Source of the DNA: Psychrobacter sp. PG1
Lineage (GTDB): Bacteria; Pseudomonadota; Gammaproteobacteria; Pseudomonadales; Moraxellaceae
Assembly: GCF_014897815.1 (NCBI RefSeq)
Contig: NZ_JABUZG010000068.1
Coordinates: 1 to 51,335 of the forward strand
DNA: 51,335 bases
Reading direction: 5' to 3'
The number at the start of each line of letters is the position of its first letter. Position 1 is the first letter of the stretch. The notes under the pieces were generated by a model. It searched no databases and was not told the origin of the DNA. It worked only from the letters and a program-made list of their open reading frames with translations. Made by a program: the position numbers and the translations under genes. This document shows, in pieces, positions 24,827-33,719 of the stretch.

Positions 24827-26260
24827 TTAGCACTGACTATATTTTACACTGACGCCATGAGTGGCAGTAGGGATACGATTGTCTGCATAAACGGCAAGAC
24901 CGCCTCGTGAGGTTTCTTTGTATTTATCTAGCATATCCGCACCAGTGACTTTCATGGTTTCAATCACTTTATCTAAAGAGACAAAGTGCTGTCCATTACC
25001 ACGGCAAGCAAGTCGCGCCGCATTGACAGCTTTGACAGCACCCATGGCATTGCGCTCGATACAAGGCACTTGCACTAGACCGCCTACAGGGTCGCATGTT
25101 AGACCTAAGTTATGTTCGATACCAATTTCGGCCGCATTCAGGCATTTAGCTGGATCACCGCCTAAGATTTCTGCCAATGCAGAAGCTGCCATGGCACAAG
25201 CAGAACCAACTTCACCTTGGCAACCAACTTCAGCGCCAGAGATGGAGGCATTCTGTTTGATTAAACTGCCAATAGCAGTCGCATTTAACAAAAACTTGCG
25301 TGCACCATCTTGGCTATAGCTTGATAAAAAGTCGCGATAGTAATGCATCACCGCAGGAATAATACCTGCTGCACCGTTGGTGGGGGCAGTGACGACATTT
25401 CCACCATTGGCATTTTCTTCATTGACCGCCAAGGCATATAAATCAATCCAGTCCATGGCAGCGAGTTTGTCATTTTTGGTAATGGGTTGGTTTTTCTCGG
25501 CGCACAATTGTAGATGTAACGCTTGGGCACGGCGTTTTACATCCAAGCCACCAGGTAATATGCCACTGTTTTGACAGCCTCGCGTCACGCAGTCCTGCAT
25601 TGACTCCCAAATAGAGTCTAAATAAACAAAAACTTCTGATTGATTGCGGTAATGACATTCATTTGCCAATACCAATTCACTCACGCTTAAGTGGTGTTGA
25701 CGACATTGCTCCAGCAATTCTGCGGCGCTGTTAAAGGGGTAAGGAATGGCGTCAATGGTCGGCGTGGCGTTATCTTCATCCGGATTGGTGGCATCCTCTT
25801 CATTGATAACAAAGCCGCCACCTACCGAATAATAGGTTTGTTGATAATGACTGCCGTCGGTCAATAATGCACGGATAGTCAAGGCATTAGGATGGTAGGG
25901 CAAAACGGTTTCGTCATACCAGTGAATATCGCGCTCTGTCTCAAAGGCAATAACATGCGTGCCTGCTATATTGAGCTGTTTGTCCGAAAAAATCGGTGAC
26001 AAATATTGACTGGTCAAACGGGTATCGATCGTACTAGGAGCATGCCCAAGCAGCCCTAACAATATAGCAGTATCGGTTGCATGCCCTTTGCCAGTGGCTG
26101 CCAAAGAGCCATAAAGCTCAATTTCAACGCCTGTAATAGCCGTCAGCTCTGTTTGCTTGGTTAATGAGCCCAAAAAAAGATTGGCGGCGACCATGGGTCC
26201 TACCGTATGTGAGCTTGATGGGCCAATACCAATTTTAAATAAATCAAAAACACTAATCAT
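24827..26260 (-). CDS. sdaA: L-serine dehydratase, iron-sulfur, single-chain
   Basis: The 477-residue enzyme deaminates L-serine to pyruvate using a 4Fe-4S cluster. The N-terminal beta domain begins [22 protein letters not shown], a family signature. The C-terminal alpha domain contains [30 protein letters not shown] and [14 protein letters not shown]; the cysteines of the first two blocks are the likely cluster ligands. Both domains are fused in one chain, as in E. coli SdaA. It is monocistronic and convergent with the DUF4377-type lipoprotein gene. A short insertion rich in Asp, Glu and Asn (around residue 160) separates conserved blocks. Confidence 0.96.
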   Translation of the reverse strand: MISVFDLFKIGIGPSSSHTVGPMVAANLFLGSLTKQTELTAITGVEIELYGSLAATGKGHATDTAILLGLLGHAPSTIDTRLTSQYLSPIFSDKQLNIAGTHVIAFETERDIHWYDETVLPYHPNALTIRALLTDGSHYQQTYYSVGGGFVINEEDATNPDEDNATPTIDAIPYPFNSAAELLEQCRQHHLSVSELVLANECHYRNQSEVFVYLDSIWESMQDCVTRGCQNSGILPGGLDVKRRAQALHLQLCAEKNQPITKNDKLAAMDWIDLYALAVNEENANGGNVVTAPTNGAAGIIPAVMHYYRDFLSSYSQDGARKFLLNATAIGSLIKQNASISGAEVGCQGEVGSACAMAASALAEILGGDPAKCLNAAEIGIEHNLGLTCDPVGGLVQVPCIERNAMGAVKAVNAARLACRGNGQHFVSLDKVIETMKVTGADMLDKYKETSRGGLAVYADNRIPTATHGVSVKYSQC

Positions 26261-26799
26261 AATAACTTACCAAGTTTTTTAAGTGCACTAACATGTTGTA
26301 TAGCTGCTTTAGGCACTTTCATTGAGAATATAACAGGCAGCTCTCGCTTATAGCACCGACAAAGGTGTAGAGGAAGCACCGCCCATGGAAGTATTAACGC
26401 AAAAGAGGAAAAATGGTGATTGAATAATAACTTTTATTTGTTTTGAAACTCCGCTATCATGCTCGGAGCTAATGGCTATGTAACATCCTGTAAGTTGATT
26501 GTCGCTGCAGAGTACACTGAGTCATAAGCGACCATAACCATTTTTTAGTTAAACATATCCGACCACATACATCTACCAAAACATGGTCACCATACCAAAT
26601 AATACTTTTGGTTTGCCATATTGCAACATAAATGAATGAATCAGGGCGACATATTATAAATGAAAAGATGCGGATTTTACTCGTTATCGTAATTTCTAGC
26701 CACATATTCTTGCCGATTGATGCTCTGATTTAACGCAATTTTTATTTTTCATTTACTGTTGTCTATTATTTTAGCCCAGTTTACATAGGACAAGCGTGT
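26261..26799. other. Divergent intergenic region between sdaA and the NCS2 permease gene
   Basis: The gap is 539 bp. It should contain both divergent promoters. A minus-strand frame of 78 codons (26469-26705) has no ribosome site and no recognisable domain, and its composition does not look coding. A decayed gene cannot be excluded. No repeat or riboswitch was recognised. Confidence 0.45.
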
Positions 26800-28233
26800 A
26801 TGCCCTCTCAAAAAGACCCTTCCTCGCCTTTAGAAAACAGCGCTCAAGCACCATCTGCTGAACATGGATTAGAGGCTGCGGCGATCAGTCCTCCGTACAA
26901 TACAGACTTTGAAAATGGACGCTGGTTTCCGACATGGCGTCCTTATCAAGGCGATTTAGATCGTGATCCAGTCGGTATCAATGAATATTTGCCACCGTCA
27001 AAAAGCGTGCTATTAGGTGTACAGCATACTTTTGCGATGTTTGGTGCGACTGTGCTTGCACCGCTGTTAATGGGCTTTGATCCCAACTTAGCCATTTTGA
27101 TGTCAGGTATCTGTACGGTGATGTTCTTTCTGATCACTGGTGGGCGTATGCCGAGCTATTTGGGCTCAAGTTTTGCTTTCATTGGTCCCGTTATCGCTGT
27201 GACAGCTTATGCAGGCGCAGGGTTCAATGGTAATTTGAATGTCGCTTTGGGCGGCATCATGGCTTGCGGTATCATTTATGCGTTAATTGGGCTGCTGGTG
27301 ATGAAAACGGGTACTGGCTGGATTGAGCGTTTGATGCCGCCTATCGTTACTGGTGCTATCGTGATGATTATTGGTCTTAATTTAGCGCCAGTGACCATTC
27401 AAGGGGTGTCTGCCAATCAGTTTGATGCTTGGATGGCTACCTTGACCGTATTACTCATCAGTGGTGTGGCTGTCTTTACACGTGGTATGCTGCGTCGTCT
27501 GTTATTACTGGTTGGTTTAATATTATCCTATTTTGCCTATTTTATCATGACCAACGTCATGGGTTTTGGCGCGGCGATTGACTTTAGTGGTGTGGCAGCT
27601 GCTTCGTGGTTTGGTTTACCTAGTATCCATACGCCTCGCTTTGAGATGAGTGCTATTATTCTGATTGCGCCTGTGGCCTTTATTTTGGTGGCTGAAAACT
27701 TAGGGCATTTTAAGGCTGTCGAAGGTATGACCAAAGCTCGTGTAACGCCTTATATGGGTCGAGCATTTTTTGCTGATGGTTTGGCAACCACTTTTTCAGC
27801 AGGATTTGGCGGTACTGGTGTGACGACTTATGCTGAAAACATCGGTGTGATGGCGGTGACTAAGGTGTATAGCACAACAATATTTGTCGTGGCAGGCGTG
27901 GTAGCTATTTTGTTAGGGCTATCACCGAAATTTGGTGCCATCATTCAGACGATACCAGCCGCTTTATTGGGCGGTGCGTCCATTGTGGTGTTCGGTTTGA
28001 TTGCTATTGCAGGCGTCAAAATTTGGATAGACAGTCGTATCGACTTTAGCAAAAACAGCAATCTAATTATCGCGGCCGTGACCGTTATTATGGGTACCGG
28101 TAACTTTAGTTTGCATTTAGGCGGCTTTGATTTGGGCGGTATCGGTACGGCAACTTTGGCAGCGATTGTCTTAAATGCGTTATTTAACCAAGGATCTGAA
28201 GCGAAGGCTGCTCATCAATCATTGGCTAAGTAA
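26800..28233 (+). CDS. Uracil/xanthine permease, NCS2 family (UraA/RutG-like)
   Basis: The 477-residue inner-membrane protein has about 14 transmembrane segments and imports a nucleobase with protons. The core reads VQHTFAMFGATVLAPLLMGFDPNLAILMSG, then GGRMPSYLGSSFAF and the substrate region VAENLGHFKAVEGMT (Glu) and GGTGVTTYAENIGVMAVTKVYS. The sequence is closest to what I know of E. coli RutG, but no other rut gene is nearby, so I give no symbol. About 65 polar residues precede the first membrane segment, longer than usual. It is monocistronic and ends in a strong bidirectional terminator. Confidence 0.93.
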   Translation: MPSQKDPSSPLENSAQAPSAEHGLEAAAISPPYNTDFENGRWFPTWRPYQGDLDRDPVGINEYLPPSKSVLLGVQHTFAMFGATVLAPLLMGFDPNLAILMSGICTVMFFLITGGRMPSYLGSSFAFIGPVIAVTAYAGAGFNGNLNVALGGIMACGIIYALIGLLVMKTGTGWIERLMPPIVTGAIVMIIGLNLAPVTIQGVSANQFDAWMATLTVLLISGVAVFTRGMLRRLLLLVGLILSYFAYFIMTNVMGFGAAIDFSGVAAASWFGLPSIHTPRFEMSAIILIAPVAFILVAENLGHFKAVEGMTKARVTPYMGRAFFADGLATTFSAGFGGTGVTTYAENIGVMAVTKVYSTTIFVVAGVVAILLGLSPKFGAIIQTIPAALLGGASIVVFGLIAIAGVKIWIDSRIDFSKNSNLIIAAVTVIMGTGNFSLHLGGFDLGGIGTATLAAIVLNALFNQGSEAKAAHQSLAK

Positions 28234-28292
28234 TCAGCTTTTATGATGCTGAGGTTTTATACCTATCAGATAACGACGATAACAGCGTATAT

Positions 28293-28346
28293 CACTCCAT
28301 AAAAAGCGCCCATGCTATCGGTAGCATGGGCGCTTTTTATGGAGTG
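28293..28346. terminator. Bidirectional terminator with perfect 25-bp stem
   Basis: Arms at 28293-28317 and 28322-28346 are exact inverted repeats around a 4-base TCGG loop. The core AAAAAGCGCCCATGCTA is GC-rich next to an A/T tract. It separates the convergent permease and DMT transporter genes. Confidence 0.93.
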
Positions 28347-28380
28347 GCAGCAAGTGCACGATAAAAATGCAGAATAAAAG

Positions 28381-29313
28381 CTACTTGTAGTCTCGCTTGT
28401 AAAATTTTGAGAAAAACCGATAACGTCGTAGGGCGCGCGGCTTAGGTTTCAGTGAGCCCAAATAGATTGCAAACATGGTCAACAGAGCACCGCTCCACTG
28501 TAAGCTATTAATTGGTTTGTCCAGCCAGCTATAATCAATGACCAATGCGGCAATAGGTTCTGATAATAATAATAATCCAGTTAACGCCAAAGACAGCTTA
28601 GGAATGGAATAGGCAATTAGCCCCCACGCCAAGCATTGCATCACCGTACCGTAGATGAGCACCCAGCCAATCTCAGACCAAGTGTTTGGTAAAATATGAC
28701 CCATATCAAACACAAACATAGGAACAATCATCGCCAATACACCACCGATACTAATCAGCTGCATCAGCATAAATATAGGTGTGGGTTCAGTATCATGCGT
28801 CTTACGGATAAAAGTCATCGATGCTGCTAGCATTGCCCCTGAGACGATACCAGTGATGAACCCCCAGGTGGCGGCGCTGTTATGCGCAAACTCAGGACTG
28901 CCTATCATGGCCACACCAAACATGGCTAAAAACAAACTGATGAGCTGCAATATAGATTGGCGCTCGTTAAAATATAAGAACCCAATGGCGGCTAAAAAGA
29001 AAATCTGTAGGCTATTCAATAAAGTCGAGATACCAGGGCCGACCGCATAAATACTCTCGTGCCAGAGCGCCAGATCTAAGCCTAAAAAGACACCTGATAA
29101 TAAACCATAAAAAATAGCGCGCCTTGAGCGGGGTAGACGCTGTCCCATGATTTTGGCCAATACAGCGAATACGACACCTGAAATAGCCAAGCGCCAAAAT
29201 GCCATTGCCCAACCACCAATATCAACGTGAGCGACAATCAAACTACCCAGACCAAAGATAATACAACCAATGACCAACCCAGTAGAGGCAGAGCGTGAAG
29301 AAGCAATCGCCAT
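28381..29313 (-). CDS. DMT superfamily transporter, EamA family
   Basis: The 310-residue inner-membrane protein has about ten hydrophobic segments arranged as two EamA repeats. The first ends near the LNSLQIFFLAAIGFLYFNERQS block, and the second shows ALTGLLLLSEPIAALVIDY, the typical place of the conserved glutamate. Members export amino acids or other metabolites; no substrate can be assigned. The C-terminal 25 residues are strongly basic and cytoplasmic. It is convergent with the permease gene and divergent from the WG-repeat gene. Confidence 0.88.
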   Translation of the reverse strand: MAIASSRSASTGLVIGCIIFGLGSLIVAHVDIGGWAMAFWRLAISGVVFAVLAKIMGQRLPRSRRAIFYGLLSGVFLGLDLALWHESIYAVGPGISTLLNSLQIFFLAAIGFLYFNERQSILQLISLFLAMFGVAMIGSPEFAHNSAATWGFITGIVSGAMLAASMTFIRKTHDTEPTPIFMLMQLISIGGVLAMIVPMFVFDMGHILPNTWSEIGWVLIYGTVMQCLAWGLIAYSIPKLSLALTGLLLLSEPIAALVIDYSWLDKPINSLQWSGALLTMFAIYLGSLKPKPRALRRYRFFSKFYKRDYK

Positions 29314-29716
29314 ACAATGTCCTTATATCCGTATTATTATTTTATCTTACTGTATCAACGATGACGCCAATGAATACTGACGCTAATACAAGCCGTATTG
29401 TCTAGGTTTTGACGCTAAAATGAAATGGTCAAACCATCATTTATGCTTATTGTTTGATTTATTATCAAGATATTAGGTTTTATCTCTTATATGCTAGGTA
29501 TAAAATCAACGATGACCTTAAGCTTCTCTCATATAAGAAAATCTCTATAACAATGCGAATATATGGTGGAGACATTCTTACAGGAACGATGTTGGCGTGG
29601 ATATCACTATTTGCTAATCTAGTGGTTTATAATCTCTGTAGTGGCACAATAAAACAGGATAGTTTCTTATTAGTCTTTACCTCAAGTACTTAAATACCAT
29701 TAGCCTAGGTTCATCT
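29314..29716. other. Divergent intergenic region between the DMT transporter and WG-repeat genes
   Basis: The gap is about 400 bp and AT-rich. A 79-codon plus-strand frame (29454-29693) starts with TTG, lacks a ribosome site and shows no domain. The region must hold both promoters, but I cannot fix their boxes. Confidence 0.45.
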
Positions 29717-30718
29717 ATGTTGCGACGTTCATTATCCCTACAACAACGACCATTGATATCTGGTTTTGCTATCGCCATCTTTGCTATTACGCTATTTATG
29801 GTGCCAAGCGTACAAGCGGCCAGTTGCAAAATTCCAAAAAGTTATTATAAAAACGTGGCTTGTACGGCAAATAGCGGCTATTTTTTGGCGACAAAAGATT
29901 TCGGCGCGCCTGTTGCTCTGATTAATAGTAAGGGCAAAAGCGTCGTTGATTTATCACGCTATCAAAAAGTTGATGCCAGTAAGATATCGGCAGGTTTACT
30001 TCCTGTACTGCGCAACGGTCATGTCGGTTATCTTAATATGCAAGGTCGTGAAGTAGTACCTGCGATGTATGATGTGCTTAAAGAAGGACAGGGTTGGGCG
30101 CGTCCCGTCTCTAACGGGCGTATCGTGGTAAAGCAGGATGGTAAATATGGGGTCATTACTACTAGTAATAAAACCATCGTGCCATTTTCGTCCGCGATTA
30201 GTGACATTGATGATTACCAAAATGGTGTCACCCGTGTACGTAAAAATCAAGCAATCAGTTGGATTGATGAAAACGGTAAAACGACCAGTGACCCAAATGG
30301 TAGTAACAACGAGCAATCCACGACGCCACGAGCACCTGCCAGCGCTAATGGCAATGCATCCTCATCCAACCAGACACTTCCCAATCGTTTTACGATGCTA
30401 CAACCGCGTCAGCAAGATGGCAAATGGGGATTTATCGATGACAATAATGTGACCATGATTACCTATTCTTTTGATGAAGTACGTCCCTTTGCCGAAGGCT
30501 TGGCTGGCGTGCGCATCGATGAGAACTGGGGCTTTGTTAATCTTGGTGGCGAGTTGGTGATTCCTTTTCGCTTTGCCAATAGCGGTGTGTCAGCTGGTGA
30601 TCTTTATCAAGGCAAACCCGCCTTTACCTTTACTGGTGGTAAAGCGTGGATTGGCAATCTAAAAAACGGCAATAAAATGTGTATCGATAAAGAGGGTACA
30701 GGAGTAGGCTGTGATTAA
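29717..30718 (+). CDS. Secreted WG-repeat (KWG) protein
   Basis: The 333-residue protein has an N-terminal signal peptide (hydrophobic core about residues 14-30, cleavage likely after VQA). The mature part contains WG-type repeats of about 40 residues: RNGHVGYLNMQGREVVPAMYD, QDGKYGVITTSNKTIVPF, QDGKWGFIDDNNVTMITYSFDEV and IDENWGFVNLGGELVIPFRF. A Ser/Asn/Thr-rich linker (about residues 193-218) separates two repeat blocks. Four cysteines, two near each end of the mature protein, could form disulfides in the periplasm. The function of such proteins is not established; binding or structural roles are suggested. It is a single-gene unit with its own terminator. Confidence 0.85.
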   Translation: MLRRSLSLQQRPLISGFAIAIFAITLFMVPSVQAASCKIPKSYYKNVACTANSGYFLATKDFGAPVALINSKGKSVVDLSRYQKVDASKISAGLLPVLRNGHVGYLNMQGREVVPAMYDVLKEGQGWARPVSNGRIVVKQDGKYGVITTSNKTIVPFSSAISDIDDYQNGVTRVRKNQAISWIDENGKTTSDPNGSNNEQSTTPRAPASANGNASSSNQTLPNRFTMLQPRQQDGKWGFIDDNNVTMITYSFDEVRPFAEGLAGVRIDENWGFVNLGGELVIPFRFANSGVSAGDLYQGKPAFTFTGGKAWIGNLKNGNKMCIDKEGTGVGCD

Positions 30719-30776
30719 GCGGCGCGTCCAAATCTAAAGACTTACATGATCTAATGACCTAGGTAAAATATCCAGC

Positions 30777-30832
30777 ATAAAAAAGAGCGTAAACCCTATG
30801 AATCAATAGTAGGATTTACGCTCTTTTTTATT
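30777..30832. terminator. Bidirectional terminator after the WG-repeat gene
   Basis: AAAAAAGAGCGTAAA pairs with TTTACGCTCTTTTTT, with a partly paired inner stem, between the convergent WG-repeat and alpha/beta hydrolase genes. Confidence 0.9.
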
Positions 30833-30856
30833 ACAGATTTTATTATGAGTAAATAG

Positions 30857-31885
30857 CTATTTTTCTAATAAATGATTACTGATTAAATCCACCATATAAG
30901 GTTGATAGTATTCAGGAATATCATGCGCCATGCCTTCGATTAAATGAAACTTGGCATTCGGAATGGTCTTGGCAACCACACGACCTTGTGAGGCGGGCAG
31001 TAGTCCATCTGCGCTACCATGCAGTACGATAGTCGGTGCTTTGACTTGCTTGCTAAACCGGCTAATAGAGCCTGACGCCAAGATAGCATTGAGCTGTTGT
31101 ACCGTGCCGAGCGGATGAAAGTTGCGCTGATAACGCAATTTGGCAATTTCACGCACCATACGTACGTTGACATGCCCAGGCGTACCGACTGTCTTCATAA
31201 ACCACACGCTATGGCGCACGATATCGCGCTCAGAATGACTTTCAGGGCGGTTGATCAGGGTATATAGCTGCTTAGGTTTCGGTGGTTTTAAAAATGCACG
31301 GTTGGTCGTGGTAAACATCAACGCCATACGCTGCACTAAACTTGGATAACGTGCCGCTACGATTTGCGCAATCATGCCGCCCATAGAAGCCCCAATCAGA
31401 TGGGTTTTTCCCAACTGCAACGCCTTAATCAAACGAGCGGTATCTTCTGCCATATCCGTTAAATTATAAGCAACTTGCGTACCTTTATTGGACAACCCGG
31501 TTTGCAGGCGCATCATCATTTTTAGCTGACTGATACGCGGTAGTCCATCAATCTGCACTTTAGAAGACAGACCAATATCACGATTATCAAAACGAATGAC
31601 AAAAAACCCGGCATCAATAAGGCGCTTGATAAAATTATCTGGCCAAAATATCATCTGTGAGCCAAGTCCCATAATCATGAGCAGTGGTGGATTATTAGGA
31701 TTACCACCTGCCTCAACACACAGCTCAATGCCATCGCCGATATCAATCATTGATTGATACAGATGCTTGCTAAGGTCAGAGTCTCGCCATTGGTGCGCGC
31801 CAAACTTTTGCCACTCAGGAGTAGGGTAGCCACCTAAGTTTTCTGGTAGGGTTGCCGATGGTTTGATGTCATTCGATGTTGTCAT
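30857..31885 (-). CDS. Alpha/beta hydrolase
   Basis: The 342-residue enzyme has the alpha/beta hydrolase fold. The oxyanion strand is LLMIMGLGSQMIFWP, followed by FDNRDIGLSS. The nucleophile elbow is GASMGG with S167. The acid is in VLHGSADGLLP and the histidine in IEGMAHDIPEY. The substrate cannot be told; relatives include esterases, lipases and epoxide- or ester-cleaving enzymes. It lies 27 bp downstream of a rubredoxin gene on the same strand, so they may be one transcript. Confidence 0.9.
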   Translation of the reverse strand: MTTSNDIKPSATLPENLGGYPTPEWQKFGAHQWRDSDLSKHLYQSMIDIGDGIELCVEAGGNPNNPPLLMIMGLGSQMIFWPDNFIKRLIDAGFFVIRFDNRDIGLSSKVQIDGLPRISQLKMMMRLQTGLSNKGTQVAYNLTDMAEDTARLIKALQLGKTHLIGASMGGMIAQIVAARYPSLVQRMALMFTTTNRAFLKPPKPKQLYTLINRPESHSERDIVRHSVWFMKTVGTPGHVNVRMVREIAKLRYQRNFHPLGTVQQLNAILASGSISRFSKQVKAPTIVLHGSADGLLPASQGRVVAKTIPNAKFHLIEGMAHDIPEYYQPYMVDLISNHLLEK

Positions 31886-31912
31886 GAAGTGTCCTAATTA
31901 GAGGGTCGTCTA

Positions 31913-32077
31913 TTACAGCTCAAGCATCTCAAAATCAAGCTTGCCCACACCGCACTCTGGGCAGGTCCAATCATCAGGGATGTCATCCCATTTGGTGCCT
32001 GGGGCAATCCCTTCTTCGGGACAGCCGAGTGCTTCATCATATATCCAGCCGCAGACGATACATTCATAACGTTTCAT
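31913..32077 (-). CDS. rubA: Rubredoxin, 54 residues
   Basis: This small gene encodes a one-iron electron carrier. Four cysteine ligands are in the canonical pattern: C6-IV-C9-G and C39-PE-C42-[19 protein letters not shown] and [14 protein letters not shown] are standard rubredoxin segments. The ATG is at 32077 and TAA ends at 31913. The partner reductase is not in the window. Rubredoxins of gammaproteobacteria often serve alkane or fatty-acid hydroxylases, but I see no such gene here, so the partner is open. Confidence 0.95.
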   Translation of the reverse strand: MKRYECIVCGWIYDEALGCPEEGIAPGTKWDDIPDDWTCPECGVGKLDFEMLEL

Positions 32078-32432
32078 AAATAGTCCTATCGAGCATTATC
32101 AGTGTTTATAATCCGTGTTACAGGGTGTTTTTGACGTTCATATTTACAATCATAGCCGTTAGATGAGACTGTAAAAGCGCACATAGTTTAGCATATAACC
32201 GTGATTTTCGTCGTTAAGTTTACACTTGTATATTGAGATTGATTGGTTTTTATCAAGGGGTTTAGGTCTTCTGTCTGTCAGTAAGTACCTGTACGCTTAT
32301 GTGCTCAACTGCGATATTTCTATCAATTATGTTATAATAAGCGCCGCTAAATTCACAGTATTCGCCATCATTTATCGTTGATATATTATTATCTAAATTA
32401 CATTATCTAAGTCATATACGCTAAGGGTTACC
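32078..32432. promoter_or_regulatory. Divergent promoter region between rubA and apt
   Basis: A consensus TATAAT at 32333-32338 lies about 95 bp before the apt start and could be its -10 box; no good -35 is seen at 17 bp. The other side must contain the rubA promoter. No other gene, repeat or hairpin stands out in the 355-bp gap. Confidence 0.45.
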
Positions 32433-33002
32433 ATGAGCATTAATGCTGCCGCTACATCTAAAAATGTCGAAAATGAGTCGTCTAATAAGCTCAATACGGA
32501 TCATCCCTTTTGGCAAGTGATTCGCACAGTACCAGACTTCCCGAAAGTCGGCATTGATTTTTATGATATTATGCCGTTACTGCGCAGTCATATTAATCAG
32601 GTGATAGATGCATTGCTCGCCGCACTGCCTGAAGGCGTGATGGACGAGGTAGATTGTTTGGGTGCAGTTGAAGCGCGTGGTTTTGTCTTTGCAAGTTTGC
32701 TTGCAGGTCGATTGGGCAAAGGAATGATTTTGCTACGTAAACCCGGTAAGCTGCCACCGCCCGTTGCCAATAAAGCGTATGCTCTAGAATATGGTAAAGA
32801 CACGCTTGAGATGCAAAACAATCTACCGCCTGAGCGCGTGCTATTGGTCGATGATATTTTAGCCACAGGCGGTACTTTAACCACCGCTTATGAGTTGTGT
32901 AAATCGGCAGACCATACCGTGGTGGGGGCGTTAGTATTGCTAGATTTGGTTGATTTGCATGGCGAATTTCCAGTGCCTGTCTATACGGTCTTAAAGGCTT
33001 AA
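32433..33002 (+). CDS. apt: Adenine phosphoribosyltransferase
   Basis: The 189-residue purine salvage enzyme joins adenine to PRPP to give AMP. The type I PRTase PRPP-binding loop is VLLVDDILATGGT at residues 137-149. FPKVGIDFYDIMPLL near residue 37, LGAVEARGFVFASLLAGRLG and LLRKPGKLPPP are further Apt segments. About 24 polar residues precede the conserved start of the domain. CTAAGGGTTACC before the ATG is a plausible ribosome site. It is monocistronic with a strong terminator downstream. Confidence 0.96.
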   Translation: MSINAAATSKNVENESSNKLNTDHPFWQVIRTVPDFPKVGIDFYDIMPLLRSHINQVIDALLAALPEGVMDEVDCLGAVEARGFVFASLLAGRLGKGMILLRKPGKLPPPVANKAYALEYGKDTLEMQNNLPPERVLLVDDILATGGTLTTAYELCKSADHTVVGALVLLDLVDLHGEFPVPVYTVLKA

Positions 33003-33036
33003 AACTGGCAACGCTTAGTGAATAGCGTGAAATGAA

Positions 33037-33084
33037 GCAATCAAAAAAGCGCGCTGAATGAGTTTAGCGCGCTTTTTTGATTGC
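33037..33084. terminator. Bidirectional terminator with perfect 19-bp stem after apt
   Basis: GCAATCAAAAAAGCGCGCT and its exact inverted repeat flank a 10-base loop, between the convergent apt gene and the small exported-protein gene. Confidence 0.92.
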
Positions 33085-33100
33085 CTGTCTTTGGTTTGTC

Positions 33101-33577
33101 TTAACGTACGTTACTTGTCTTGCTGGTAAGGTAAGTTTTACACGCCTGTTCTATTAGCATGCGACTGATCGTTTTTGGCTTGGTTATCTTAAAATCTTTG
33201 GTGGTTAATATGGGTTTTTCTGATTGCCAAGATTCTAATACCTTGTTATTGGCATCATAGTTAACGTAAGCGCGTCTATAGTAACTGGCGTCTTTACAAG
33301 AGATGAGCAATTGCTGATCGCTATGATGAATCGCTTTTTCTTTACCTTCCTTATCTACTTTTGTTTCATCTTTTTGTGCAGGGTATGTTCTGCGGATAGA
33401 TACGGTGATGTTTTCGACACTTTTTTCGTCTATGATATTGATGTCGGAGCTTTCAATAGAGTCCAAGTCTAAGCTAAAAATTGATCCAGTAGGACTTTCT
33501 GATATTTTTGACCAGTTCACTGCATGCGTGCTGACTGCTAGAACACCACCCACTAATAACACTGATAGCCGTTTCAT
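33101..33577 (-). CDS. Small exported protein, possibly surface-adhesin-E-like
   Basis: The 158-residue protein has a cleavable signal peptide (MKRLSVLLVGGVLAVSTHA). The mature part begins VNWSKISESPTGSIFSLDLDSIE and ends with IEQACKTYLTS. Two cysteines (ISCKDA and QACKT) could pair. The order W, 'SIE', 'CK' and the late cysteine faintly recalls the surface-adhesin E family, but I would not rely on it. ATG at 33577 is chosen because AAGG precedes it; the earlier TTG adds two residues. It sits 142 bp downstream of the transaldolase gene on the same strand. Confidence 0.7.
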   Translation of the reverse strand: MKRLSVLLVGGVLAVSTHAVNWSKISESPTGSIFSLDLDSIESSDINIIDEKSVENITVSIRRTYPAQKDETKVDKEGKEKAIHHSDQQLLISCKDASYYRRAYVNYDANNKVLESWQSEKPILTTKDFKITKPKTISRMLIEQACKTYLTSKTSNVR

Positions 33578-33719
33578 AATCAAGCCTTGCTTCTTGTTGT
33601 GAGAAGTGAGCCATGATAGCCAACTTACTATTAGCAGGCAAATTTCTTTTATAACCTGCGACTGAGGTTTGTAAAGTGTTGATCATATTCATCACCGTTT
33701 ATATCGCTCGACGCTCATA

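Noticed and set aside
26469..26705. 78-codon minus-strand frame between sdaA and the permease gene, possible transposase remnant
   Set aside because: No domain, no inverted ends and no ribosome site were found; the composition does not look coding.
29454..29693. 79-codon plus-strand frame upstream of the WG-repeat gene
   Set aside because: It has a TTG start, no ribosome site, no recognisable domain, and lies in an AT-rich promoter region.
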